Positions 24,626 to 36,800 of a DNA stretch of 64,000 nucleotides are shown here, one piece after another. Position 1 is the stretch's first letter, and every line of letters begins with the position of its first letter. Source of the DNA: Eopsaltria australis (taxonomy: Eukaryota; Chordata; Aves; Passeriformes; Petroicidae); NCBI GenBank assembly GCA_034509425.1, contig JAVTVJ010001874.1:160510-224509 (forward strand), in the 5' to 3' direction. The notes under the pieces are model-generated. The model was not told the origin of the DNA and ran no database searches. It saw nothing but the letters and a program-made list of their open reading frames with translations. A program made the position numbers and the translations under genes.

Positions 24626-25968
24626 AGATGTTGCTCATGAAGTAGACTTTCAAAGCATTTCAGCCTGTCCTCTCTCCTCCCTGCTGCTGCTGCATGTCAT
24701 CCTCTCTGCCAAGGGAAGGTGAAGCTCAGTGCTGAGTGAGGACAAACATAATGACTGGGCTTAATTGGGCAGCATACAGTGGAGACAAACACAGTGACTT
24801 TTCCTCATCCATAACTAAGTCTCACTGCACTCAGCCACTAACATGCTGAACCTGATCAGCAGAGCTAATTTTCATTAGCTAATTGAGCAGACTCACAGTA
24901 TTCTCCAGCTCCTACTGCTCCCAGCTGCCCGCTGAAGGAGGTGCACGGAGTGCAGGTCCCATCTCAGAAGGGTCAGTTCAGAAGGGAGCAATCTCAAGAG
25001 AGGAAAGATAACCAGTGCTGTTCCTTTTGCATGCCTTTCCCTCCTGCTTTCCACAGACACCTGCTTCTTCAGATATTTCTTAATTTAAACTTTAATCAAA
25101 TTTTCTTTTAACATCTAAGCCCTTATGTGACATTAATATCTCTAAAGACTAAAATCCAGATCTATAGATATATCCAAGTCTAAAAATACTTATCCACTGT
25201 TAGTCCAAAATGTTAAATAACTATTAATTCCCCTTCAGGGCCAGGTATAAAACCAGGCTGTAGACATGCATTGTGTGAAGGAGGATGTGAAACACTGTCA
25301 CATTCCTTTCACGATACAGCACAAGGCTGAGAAGATAAAGCGTACTATTTAGTGGTGGGAAGGATCTGAAAACTGGCTTGTGAATCTTTTAAAACTCCAA
25401 GCTAACTGGCTAGGACCCATTTGGCAGGCTACAGTGGAAGAAATGGCAGGGATGACAGGATCTGCTTAGTACTACTGAAGCTGGTAAGAAAAATGGATTA
25501 TATGCTGGGCTTTGTGGTTTTGTTTTGTAGATTTTTTTTTTCTGAAAACTTTTTACAAATTTTTAAAAATAAACATCTGAAAAGTTTGTATTCAGAATAT
25601 CACCTGGGTGTTTCATAGGTGTCACAGGTTCCACAGGTTTTATGGGATTTTTAGTGTGCTCATTCCCCTTAATTAGCTGAATTGTCTGGTTAAACTACAT
25701 TTCCCATTGCACCTCAGAGCTTCTACATGCTGAGAGAGTAGAGACTAAGGCAAAAGAGTCCCTGAGCACAGCTAACCAGGCAGACACAGTCCAAGAGGCA
25801 AATCTGTGAATTAAGGCACTTGTGTTTGTTCGTATAATTGGGCAAGGGGGAAGAATAGCTGTTCCACAGAATTATTATTGTTGGAAGAAAATGCAATGTT
25901 TTATTTGCAAAAAAAAAAAAGGTTTTATTTTTTAAATATCACATTGTGATACTTCATAATAATAGCCA
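24626..25968. other. Unique sequence, no gene seen
   Basis: No recognisable repeat or exon-like segment. Confidence 0.4.
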
Positions 25969-26080
25969 TTTATTATTATTATTTATATATGTATATAAAT
26001 ATATATATGTATATACATGTATGTATGTATATATGTATAGGTGTATATGTATTTCATATGTGTATTTGTACATGTATAAT
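25969..26080. repeat. AT/GTAT-rich compound microsatellite
   Basis: (ATT)n, then alternating TATA/GTAT/TGTA units, about 110 bp. Confidence 0.85.
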
Positions 26081-26732
26081 ACATTTTTAAACCATTGACT
26101 GCAGTTTGCTGCTCTTAGGTGGGAGATCTTATGGAAGACAATAGAGATCCAATGGTGAAAAAAATAACTTGGATGCTCAGCTGAACTTTACTGTGGGTGT
26201 TTTCTCCACCTAAGTGCCTTTTGCACACCAAAGTAAGTGCCCTCATCCACAGGCTGGGTGTGGTGCTGTCCTGAGGAGCCCAGAGGTGCCCCAGCAGCAG
26301 CAATTAGGGATGGCAAGGAGGGATGGCAGGGAGGCTTCACCCTATGGTTTGTGAAATTTTCCAGGCTGCAGAAAGTGCCTTGAGCAGTTTTGTTTTCACA
26401 TGTGGAAGAGAAAGGATGGTGTTGCCTCAGTCTGGGGACAGGGCACAGCTGCTCTGGGCTGACAGTGGGTAAGTGGCAGACTGAGAGGCAGCTGGGGGAA
26501 GGAGCCCATCTCCAGTGGTCCTGCCTTTCATGCCTTTGTAGGTTTTTCCATTCCTGAGTGAGCTGCACCAGGCAGCAGCTGGGTGTCCCAGCAGCCTCCT
26601 GTCAGAGCACATCTTGATGACAGCATCCTCACATCTTTTTAAGCACTTCTGAGGCACCCAGGCCATGAGGAGGTGGCACGGGGACAGCTCTGGAAGCAGA
26701 GACCGGCTTTCATAAGGTCAGCACTGCTCCTT
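26081..26732. other. GC-richer unique segment, no gene seen
   Basis: Markedly more G+C than its surroundings, with overlapping minus-strand frames (up to 126 codons) but no recognisable domain. It ends at the inverted-repeat element below. Confidence 0.35.
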
Positions 26733-26794
26733 GATTGGCAGGGCGGCAGCTTCTGATCAATAACTGCAAGGGGTTATTGATTCAGCCGCCAATC
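26733..26794. promoter_or_regulatory. Inverted-repeat element with paired CCAAT and ONECUT-like sites
   Basis: A 62-bp imperfect hairpin. GATTGGC at 26733-26739 pairs with GCCAATC at 26788-26794. GGCGGC at 26742-26747 pairs with GCCGCC at 26785-26790. ATCAATAAC at 26756-26764 pairs exactly with GTTATTGAT at 26773-26781, with an 8-nt loop. ATTGG/CCAAT is the NF-Y core. ATCAATAA matches the ONECUT/HNF6 consensus. The symmetric presence of two inverted sites of each kind is visible; regulatory function is inference only. Confidence 0.3.
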
Positions 26795-27483
26795 TGAACT
26801 CTTAATTACTGATATTAAATGTCAGAAACTTTCAGAGTTTAAGCCATATATGACTGTAATCTCTTATTCCAGAAGCTCTGCGGTGGCAAGCTCTCATCAA
26901 ACTTTGTGTGGCAAGGGTGTGGTCTCAGCTCAGCTGCTGCACGCTGGGAATGGTGTGGCTGGCTTTGCTGTGGTTGCTCAGGGTTTGCTCAGTGGGAGGG
27001 AGGTTGCTGTCTGGCCCAGTGCATTTTTCTGCTGCACATCACTCAAAATTAAAGTGGAACAACAAAGAAGAGCCCTTCTCTCCTGCTAGTAGAAACTGGA
27101 GTCCTCTGTCCAGTGAAATCCTTTCTTTAAGCACCTCAGAGGGTCAGGAGTTGAAGCTTTCCTTGTTAGACCCATATAAATATATGCATGTATAAAGAGA
27201 AGCACAGCAGGTGAGCATCTCATAGATATATATTTTTCTTATGTATGTACTATGAACTTCCATGCAGAAAAGGAAAATAAGTCACCTTCATACTTTATAT
27301 CTACAGGTACACGTCTGTTTGCAGGAGTTAAATGCATACAACTGCTCTGGGGATACCTGTGATTGTCTCTAACAACTGCTTAATTGACTTTTTTTCTGAT
27401 ACTTAGTAAAAGTTTGTATCTCTTTACTGTTCATGTAGTATCTTGCTTTCCATGTCCAATACTATAATTTTTTTTTGTCTTTG
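26795..27483. other. Unique sequence, no gene seen
   Basis: No recognisable repeat; short frames only. Confidence 0.4.
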
Positions 27484-27600
27484 TAGAATCATAGAAGAAT
27501 AATTTAAGCTGGAAAAGACCGTTCAGATTCAAACACAACTGTAAATCCAGCACTGCCAAGCACATCCTAGCACAGTGTCTATATAGCTAGGTATTTTCTC
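27484..27600 (-). mobile_element. CR1 LINE 3'-end fragment (antisense)
   Basis: 'tagaatcatagaagaataatttaagctggaaaagacc' followed by 'aaatccagcactgccaag' is an antisense CR1 terminus. It is directly followed by antisense ORF2 sequence, so both may come from one internally deleted element. Confidence 0.7.
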
Positions 27601-28160
27601 CCCCTTTTTAATTACTTTGCATTTACCAGCATTGAATTTCACCTGCTTTTTTTTTTTTTTTGGCATATCATTCAGCGTCATGAGATGTGCTTCTAGCTGT
27701 CAGATTTATTTTAGTTACCCTGGTTATCTCAATCCCATCAACAGATTTTTGTCTCTACTGCAAAAGAAAAGATCCCTGTGGGATTCCTTTGGTCACCTGG
27801 CTCCAATAAAATTTGAACATTTATTACTACACTTCACCCCTACTTCCTTAAGCAGTTATTAACCCAAGAAAAGCATTTCCCATTTCTTTCTGCAGTACCC
27901 TGGTTTCTTTACAAGCCTTTGGTAAAGGACTGATCAAAAATCCAAGTGTGTTTTTACCCATATGCTTGCTGACTCTTTATAAGCGCTATAATAAATTTTG
28001 CAAGGGATAACTACCTCCTATAAAAGTTGTGTTGCCTCTTTCACATTACATTATATCCATCTACTTGCCTGCCAGTTCTGTTCTTGATTACAGTTCTTTC
28101 CAATTAGCTTGATACTGTGTCACACTTGCTGGTTTGCAGTTCCCCATTTCTCAAACTGAA
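27601..28160 (-). mobile_element. CR1-type LINE ORF2 fragment (antisense reverse transcriptase)
   Basis: On the minus strand bases 27793-27773 translate to TKGIPQG, the conserved G(I/V)PQG box of the reverse transcriptase. The complement of 27609-27640 reads like the post-ADD 'MKFN.DKCK' region. The complement of about 27910-27950 lies where the upstream 'F-DxV' region is expected, so domain order is correct for a minus-strand element. A T-run at 27647-27661 interrupts it, and stops and frameshifts are frequent. Confidence 0.65.
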
Positions 28161-31100
28161 AAAAATTCCCTAATAAAAAGGTTTCCTCTTTAGCAAGAAG
28201 TAATAATCAAATTAAAGATGACCATGGAGTACTCTTGATTGCTAATAGCACTTGTGAGTTTAGAAGGAGGAGTTATTTCAAGTTACTGAGTATAGCTTCA
28301 TTTTATTTAAATTTTTTCAGGCTATTTATACTCTGAAGAAATCATTAAAGGTAGAAACTAAATCTTAATATCTGTCTCTCTGAATGGTGAATCAGGGTTG
28401 ATTCCCTTCATTTATTCTCTCAAACCAGGTTGTTTGTCATGTCATAATTAGAGAAAAAAAATGGAAAAATGGATGGTTCTTTGCTATGATCATTTCATTC
28501 TCAGAAAAAAGGAATTGCATTAAAATCAAAACAGTACACAAACAGTGATTATTTCAGTCTCCTGCATATTTTTTTTTAAAGGGTTTTTGAAAGATATTAC
28601 ACCTTGGAGGGTCAGCTGATTCTTGAGGGAACCAAGTACTCTATTACCAAAATTAGTAGCAGACAAGTAATGCTGTATCACAGGCAATTAAAATAGTTTA
28701 TAGATGGGCAAAATTCATTAAAGGCTTGGTGAATCCTGTTTGGTGCATCATGGAGAACTTAAGCAATTTATAAATGGGCAAATGTGACTGATCTTAAATA
28801 AATCCTATGAAACCAAAGAAAGCCTTTAAGTCAGTTAATCAAAAGAAACCGGTCAAGCAGGTAAATCAATGAATATCAAGAACCTTAAATCTGTATTAAA
28901 TCCCATTACTTGTCTTTGTTTACCAAATTTTAGCTTCAGTGTCCTCTCCAGGAATATATGTTCTAAAAAACTGGCATTCAAGAGTAGAAAACCCTCAGCC
29001 ATGCACACGGTGGTAGCTCTTCCACATCCTGGTAGAATTGTTCAAAAAGAATTTAAATTAAGTTCTGTGGCAAAACTTTCCAGCTGCACATCACCTCTTC
29101 AAATGTCACCTCAGTGATGTCATCACATGGTAGGAATAATGCTGAGTTATTGAATACTGCTGTTTTATTTTGAGTTGTACTGCCTTTTGTTCTCAGTCCT
29201 TCTTCTTAGGCCTCTGGTTGCTGAAAACTCCCAGGAGTGAACTGGAAAAGCTGTTGGCCATACTATAAAGCTGAGCAGTAGGAGAGCTGCCTCTTTATTT
29301 CAGAGGATTTTATAACCTTCTCTCTTACTTTAGGCAGGGAAAAATGTGCATCTCTTTCAGGCTTCACTGGATTCAAAATCAGCTCTTTTCATCTACTCCT
29401 TAACACCTCCATGGCTTTAGAAACACAGCTCAGGACTATGCAGTCAATTTAATACGTATGTAGGACACTTCTAACTGGCTTTTGTATGTATGTGTATCCG
29501 GAAAGAATGACTCAGAGTTCTTTTCAAAGCAAGGTTTTAAATTTTTGCATTTATTTCAGCCACTTAGTTACGAGGCTCAGTACAATCTGAAATTCTGCTT
29601 CAATTTAAATTGCAGTTAACTTCCCTTTTATAAAAGAATAAGGGAACAGTCTAACACTTCTCATAAAAATCTTCTAAGACTTGGTTTTCAAGAGGTCTTT
29701 CCAAATTGAATGACCATGAAAAAACACTGCTGTTTACCTTATTAACCTGTGTGAACAAGCTTTAGCTCTTTTTATTTCCTTTGATTTCCCATTTGGTAAG
29801 GAAGGCTATTGCTGTAACATCAGTTGCTGACAAGAAAAATGATTTGACTTTTCTGCTAAGTTGATCAGAACATGTAAGAATTTGGTTAAAACACACTAAG
29901 CCTAAATGAATAAGCAGAACCAGGAAGGAACATTACATTTTGTACAGCACAGCACACTTCTGCTTTGCCTGAACAATGGGCATAACAAGCTCTCTCCTCT
30001 CTCAGCCTAACCTTCAGCATAGGTGTACCTTAATGAGTACATCCAGTGCTAAACAACAAATACAAAATCTTCGTGAAATATTCATCTAGTATTGTATACA
30101 CTACAGAACAGCACAGTTTTATATTTGAAAGGTTTCCTGTTAATAACCAGTCATGTCACAAGTGCAATTCCTTTCTGCCCATGAGGCTGGATAAGGCTTC
30201 TGTAAACTTTGCAAGTCAAGGTAAGGCAAGTTTTAAATTATTTGCCTCCCAAAACCGCACACTAGACAGTCTCTCGTTTCTCTGAGGGTAATAAAGAAGC
30301 CCTTGAAAACCATTAATTAAAGATAAAGTCTATGCAAGTTTTGGTGTTTAAGGTATCTGGACACAACCTCCCCTTGGAAAGAACCCCATGAAGAAACCAG
30401 ACTTTTCTTATTGACCTGCAGGAATGTTCATCTCACTTGTCTTCAATTGTGTGGATTTAGCATCTCATTGGATTGGTCATTTAAGATGTCCCCTGTGTCA
30501 GATAGGCAGCTGAAGGAGATTGTGCTTTGGTTGGCTTTGTGTCCTGTGTCAAACAAATGTCAAAAGGGATAAAAACATCCTGTATTCACTACAGGGGGAG
30601 CCTGCAAGGCTGGTTTAGGTTAGACTACTTTCTCTTAGGTAATAAGACATGGTAAAATTATTCACAATTTTATTTTATAATAACTGCCTCAGTTACTGTT
30701 AAAGGTTAGGCTCATATCATGTACAAACTAAAACATAACATTTATAGATATATGTCTCAGAAGAATTTTACTATTTCATGGTTATCAGGAGAACAAAACA
30801 AAGAATAAGAGAAAACATATTTAATATAGAGGTAATTGCCTTCTTCTCTAAAGCCTTTTTGAGTTATAAATATGCTTCTGAAGGTTCAAAAGTTTAGAGC
30901 ATTTTTAGAAGAAAACATGTTCAATAAGAAATCATCAGGAAGACTTGATTTAATTTCAACAAGAAGTTTTTTTTAGAGTGTTGAATGAGAGTTGTTTGTG
31001 ATATATTCTGTTAACATATCCCTACATTACTCTTTGCTCTTTACGTTTTTGAAAGTCAGGATTCTTTCTAAAGCATATTTTATAAAAATCTGTTTTTGCA

Positions 31101-33737
31101 AGATTGTGATAATATCTCTACCAGCTGGATGTCTAGTACAAGGAGTCTTGTTCTTTAAGGAGACATTCATACTAGTAGCTTGATTCTTGACCAAATGGCT
31201 CCTTGTTTTACAACTGCATTGCATTTGCAACATTATAATTGTGGGCTTTTGTTTAATGTTCGGTACAAAGCAGAACATATAATGCTTATATCCATTCTAG
31301 TTTAAAATCCAGTTTAAATCTCCTAAAAAAGATGTTAATGCTATTCTTTTTGAAAGTGTTTTTTGTTTTTTCTTAAGTGCTATAAAATATTCAATGTTTA
31401 TAAATATATTGCCAAGAATAGCTGAAGACAGTGAAGGCTAAAACATGTTATAATTATACAAGTTAATTTTCAGACTTCATATAATACTGGCTGTTCTATA
31501 GCCTGTGGTATTATCCCCCTCTATCATGTACAGCTGATTCTTGGATGAAAGAAATAGGACCAGAATGGACTATTTTTAATTAGCTTGAATATTTGAAGAA
31601 CCTGAATATTTTAGTAAAATACACACCTAGATACTTTTAAACCTATTTTAAACATATGAGATTTAAAACAATTACAAAGCTATCTTAAAATTTTCCAGCA
31701 AGCCACTAACCACCCGGAGTAAATTCTGCTAATAATATGTTCCAATGCTATCTGCAGGTACTCAAGTATCAGCAATGATTGCATGCCCCCTTTAGAATTC
31801 TGCTCTCCTTCAGGGTAGTGCTAAAGCAAAAAAGCAGTGTCTCCCAGAGTATAAGATCTAGTAATTTTACTTATTTAGGTATCTATCCAAAAACAAGGAA
31901 AAAATTACATTTTATGTTTTCTGACAGTTGGAAATTTTCATGCATTCTCTCTTTGGATGGAATTAAACATATACTAAAAGGAATAGAATATCTTGGAGAT
32001 CTAAAGGTGATGATTTTCTTTCTGGGTATAAAGATGGAATAGAGGTAGTTAGAGGGGAGGAAGAATACTAACACTTTCTGTTTCTTTGTTTGTGTGTATA
32101 AAAAAGACCACTATTTCAAAAAGTCAAATGTAATTTTTTTAAAGTTTTTAGTGTCTGACTCAAAAAAAGAGCCACCAGTGCATATGGGAACTTAAACAGA
32201 TATGCCACCAATAATGATATTCCTAGAAATACCTTTTCCTCTTGTATATATGTACCTGATATTATCTGAAGCATTTGAAAATGTGTTTGTGTACAGCGGC
32301 ACTATAATGGGATTTTGTGAATTGTTCTTATCTAAGCGTTATATATGCATCCAGAGGGAAAACTTTACTTTAACCAGGTACATTATCAGAAAATAACAAT
32401 CTGGGGCATAAGCATCCCAAGTGTGCACCTTTTTTATGGTGTCAAACAAAGCAAACAATACACATATTTTTCCATTATTTTATGTTTGATTTTTTTTTCA
32501 TTATTATTATTATGTTAAGCCAACTGTGTTGGATTTGTAAATGGGCTATGACTGTTACACTATAGCATCTGCTTATCCAAACAAGTCTCTCCTGATAATG
32601 GTGCCCAGCAATGCAGGCCAGGAAGTGGCAATGGGAGGTGAAACAAAGGGTATGTCTCCGCCAGTGGCCACAGGTTTCACCTCAGGCTGATTTACATGAA
32701 TGCAATAAGCAATTCAACACAAAAGAGTTTTTTTTTTCAAAAAGCTATTTCCAACAGAAGAGCATGAATACAGCCCCCCAAGCTGTCCAAAAATTAAGAT
32801 CAGGGAGGCAATGGTTGTTTCTGTTAAAAGTCACATTACCGTGAGAGCCATGCTCTGGAAAATAGAAGAAACAGGAATCAGCAATGAAAGTAGGCAAAGG
32901 TAGCAAACATTCTTCATATTTTTGCTATGTACAAGAAACTTTATTTTTTAGCTTCAGCACTTCTTCACTGCAGTGTTATATGTGTATATTCCCAACAGTA
33001 GAAGACAAGCTGAGCAAGTTTTCATCAAAAGAAAGTTTGCAGGACTGCAGTGCACAGGAAAGAAAAATTGGTCTAACTACTGAGATGAGAGAAAAACACA
33101 TTTTTTGGAGAGTTTGTGGATAGACAATTACCATTTTCTTGGTGACAATGTCTGTGTTAATCAGTTTTCCATCTGAACTTGGAATAGAGGCAAAACAGGT
33201 TTATTAGAGTCAACCCTTTAAGCGAGTGATTTCTGTGAGTAGTAACCAGATGCTAGAATCTTCTTAATCCAGATGGTGACAGAAAAGAGATATAGAGAGA
33301 TGTGGATGATCAAAAGTCGAAAAGATTCCATCAAGGTCATCATAAATATTGCTTTTCATTTAACACTCTTGCTACAAAAAATGTCATGCTTGACTTGAAC
33401 AGCAGCTGTCAAAGCCTCACGGTGGCATTTCTTTTCATTAGTTGTAGGGGTAAGTTTTCCATTTTTCAAAGAGAGGGCAGGTTGACCCCTTCTGCAACCC
33501 AACAGGTAAATTTAGTGTTAGAAGTAAAATAAATATGAAGTTCTCCATGTTTGAGGAAGCATCCTTTTTTTCCAGACATCTAAAGCAAGGAAAGCAGAGA
33601 CTCCGTGTCACACTTCCAAGAAATACCTATTTCACTGCATGATAAGAGTGTTTATGCTCACTCATTCTTTACACTCATGAAAATTAACAAGATTCACTGA
33701 AGCTGCAGTGGTGAAAGCCATACATTTTCCAGACAGG
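28161..33737. other. AT-rich unique sequence, no gene or interspersed repeat seen
   Basis: Two imperfect copies of a 20-30 bp segment ending ATGGGCAAA occur at 28683-28712 and 28762-28782. Otherwise only short A/T runs and chance frames are visible. Confidence 0.4.
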
Positions 33738-33823
33738 ATGCCTTCCTACTTTGGTCTCTTAGTGGGCGTGGCTGTAACTGGTATTTTACTTTTTGGATGG
33801 TCTTTCAGATTTCTCTTGGCATG
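33738..33823 (+). CDS. Possible first coding exon with a hydrophobic leader
   Basis: Hypothetical. ATG at 33738 opens a 28-codon stretch followed by two bases and a strong 5' splice site ATG|GTAAGT (33821-33829). The peptide starts MPSYFGLLVGVAVTG and continues hydrophobic (ILLFGW, RFLLA), suiting a signal peptide or signal anchor. Without splicing the frame stops at once (TAA inside the donor). No promoter or 5' exon is visible, and I do not recognise the protein. It could pair in phase with 40731-40801. Chance is a serious alternative. Confidence 0.15.
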
Positions 33824-36800
33824 GTAAGTTCCTGGTGAGCTCACAACATTACCACAGCAGTTCCCATGCTAGAGTCCTCACTTAGGAGAAAATGCTTATT
33901 CCTCCTCTCCCTTTGCAGTGAAACATTTGGGAAGCACCACAAAGCAACTGCACAAGGGCTGTTAAAAAGTAATTTGACACCTTTACACCATGCAGATACA
34001 GGAGTAATTGGAGTCTGGTTTTTCAAGCTCTCATGATGGCTCAGTCCTGAGGTTGAGAATAAAACATCCAGGTAATTTATTACTTTTCATTTCTTTCCTT
34101 TTCCTGAAGCGGAACCTTTATTCACACATGCTGGTTTTAGGTACTTACTGCATCTGTCTGTCCAAAAGAGGAGTTAAAAGTTTTGTGGTGCAATCCAGAA
34201 ATTAAATTGTTTGTGTATGATGAGATGGACTGCAGTCGAACAGCCCTCAAAACATGATGATAATAGCTGGCATGAATCACTGGTTCTGGAGAACAGAAGC
34301 ACCTTGAGCGCTTCCAGTGCATGTTAACAAGTCTTCTGGAGTCTATAAGGTAGTTTTGATTCCATGACCCACATCCATAGCACAGTAGCACCAATGCCTC
34401 TGTCCATTGATTTCAGTAAGGCTGTTTTCCCAAGTAATTGTTATCCAAGCTGAGTAAAATCTGCAGAGTGTGATCAGTGGTTTGTGAAGCTACTAAGTGC
34501 TTTGCAGTGGAATTTTAATATAGCTAAGACAAATGATGTAACAAAGATATCTATTTATATTTAAAAGTGATACTGTAAATAGTTAGGATTCAATTTAATG
34601 CATTGCAAAGTTAGGTAACATGAAAAACAACCTGATAACAGGCAGGCTTTCAAATCCATTAAGTGTGTTTGAATATTGCATCCTAAATGTCCATCACTAT
34701 TACAGGACTTTATGTGAGAGTACAAGTATATAGGACCTTAAAAAATCTACACTGAATAAAAAGGCAGTAATAAAATAGAAGCTCACTGAGTTTCTTCTTT
34801 GACTACTCTTTCTTCTTCCTTTTAATTTTTATTTGGCGCTTTATTAAAAGTCCAGAGCTCAGAATTTCAACCCCTGGTTAATCACCACTTAATCATTTGA
34901 CATAAGTTGAAGACACATCTCTGCTGCATTGGTTTTCTCCTTATACTATTCTCCTGATTAACCATCAGGCATTGCTTCCTTTTCCTAATCTTATCTCTAA
35001 TTCAGATGTGGTCAATCCACCTTCTAAAATACTGCCAAGTGTGCATACTATAGATATGGAAAAAAATTACGTGGAAACATGTGCCCTCCTTGAAACAGAT
35101 GCCACCATAAACTGTGTTGTGAGCTCTGGAGCAAGGATACAGGAATGGACTGGGAACAACTCAGTGTTTTATCATGCTCACATAACTAAAAGATTAAACT
35201 TTAAGGAGCTGCTTTGTACCAGGACCCATCTGGTGGCTAAGCTGGACAAGTTGGGAAGCTGTGTGAGACTGCGTAGTGTTTCAAAATCGCACAATTACAG
35301 CTTGGAGTAATCTTTCACAAATACCAATTTGATGCTGACCACAATTAATAGATGGATGTCAGGAATCATGGCTCCCCATGGAACTGCAGAAGTAGGGCTG
35401 GAACTAGTTTACCTTCCACCTAACTTTTGTTGCCTTCTCTGCATGCCACTTCTCCCTCTTGTGAGTTCCAGAATTAATTTCAGCAGCAATATGTGATCAG
35501 GAATGTAGGAAATCTTTGAGCCAAGATGGATGCTTGACATAATGAGTTGTACAGCGACACCATGGAACTCGTCAACTGTGATCATCGCCAGGGCGCTGAG
35601 AGTTTGGGATATTTTCTGTAAACACACACATCTTTATTTTTCCATGTGTTTTGCAAACCCGTATGGTGGAAGGCTTTTCACACTTTTAGCCTGCAGACTT
35701 TTATTGAGTGTGGAAGCAGAGTTTATAAATAGGACTTCGCTTTTTTCTTTTAATGCCACTTAGATCTCATTTTAGCGGAGTTTATAAACAAGCTACATTT
35801 GTTCTTTTTATTGGCTCAAGAGAACAGCTGTCTATCAAGCATTCCTGTTTACATGATCTCCTTTGGTAAACCATGCTTAGAGACCTTCTGTGGGTTATCA
35901 GTAGCTGTTATATAAATAACAGCATATTGGATGAAATCTGTGATATTATTTCATGTGCATTTTCTTCCCTTACACTGAAGTTCTCTTGTAGGCAGTGGCC
36001 CAGAACCAGATCCATTCACCTCTGAAATGTCTCCAAAGTTGTCTTTACAGGCATTGTGTTAGATCCTGGCAGACAATGCCCCAGGGTTGCACAGATCATC
36101 TGCTGGCTATCTGTAGAGGACTGCATTTCAGCCATAATGAATTAAGTGATTTCTTTCTTCAAAAAGCAGGAGATGTTTGACAGAAAAGCTAAAAAACACA
36201 GTGCCAAAGTGGGAGGTCTGTGCTGTCAAGAGGTGTCAAACTGACAGAACTGGAGACCTAAACCTTCTGTTCCCCTGCAGCAAAAAACAGATTTCAAACC
36301 ACGTCACATACTAGAAGCACTGGCAATGGAAGCATTTATGTATGTTAGCCATGATATAGAGGCACCAGATGTAGAGACGTGAGGAGATTTTAGTTGCCAT
36401 CTCAATTCCAGTCTCAACTTCAGAGATCTAGAATTTAGTTCCTCAGAACTTTGTCCAATACTGCACCTTTTATTTCCGTAACACTCTCCAACGCTTATCC
36501 CCAGTGCTCATTCAAATACAGGATTTTGATTCCAAAGCAGTTGAAGATTCTACTTTTCATTGCCCAAACATTCCCCAATTATACAAGTGAAGTAAAACTT
36601 TCAGCACATGTTGAACTCCATCTTTCAGAAGTAGTAAATGTTCAAATTCCTAAAGGGCACAGCCCAAGTTAAGCATATGTTTAACCAGCATCCTGACTCA
36701 GTTGCTGCCCTGCATGTGGGGGCTCAATGAAAAAATAAAAAAAGAAATCCTAATTGTAATCCTGACTTTGGGCCAGGATTTTATTGAAATATTTATAAAT

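Noticed and set aside
34972..35310. 112-codon frame preceded by a splice-acceptor-like TCTCTAATTCAG
   Set aside because: No recognisable domain and no convincing partner exon; considered chance.
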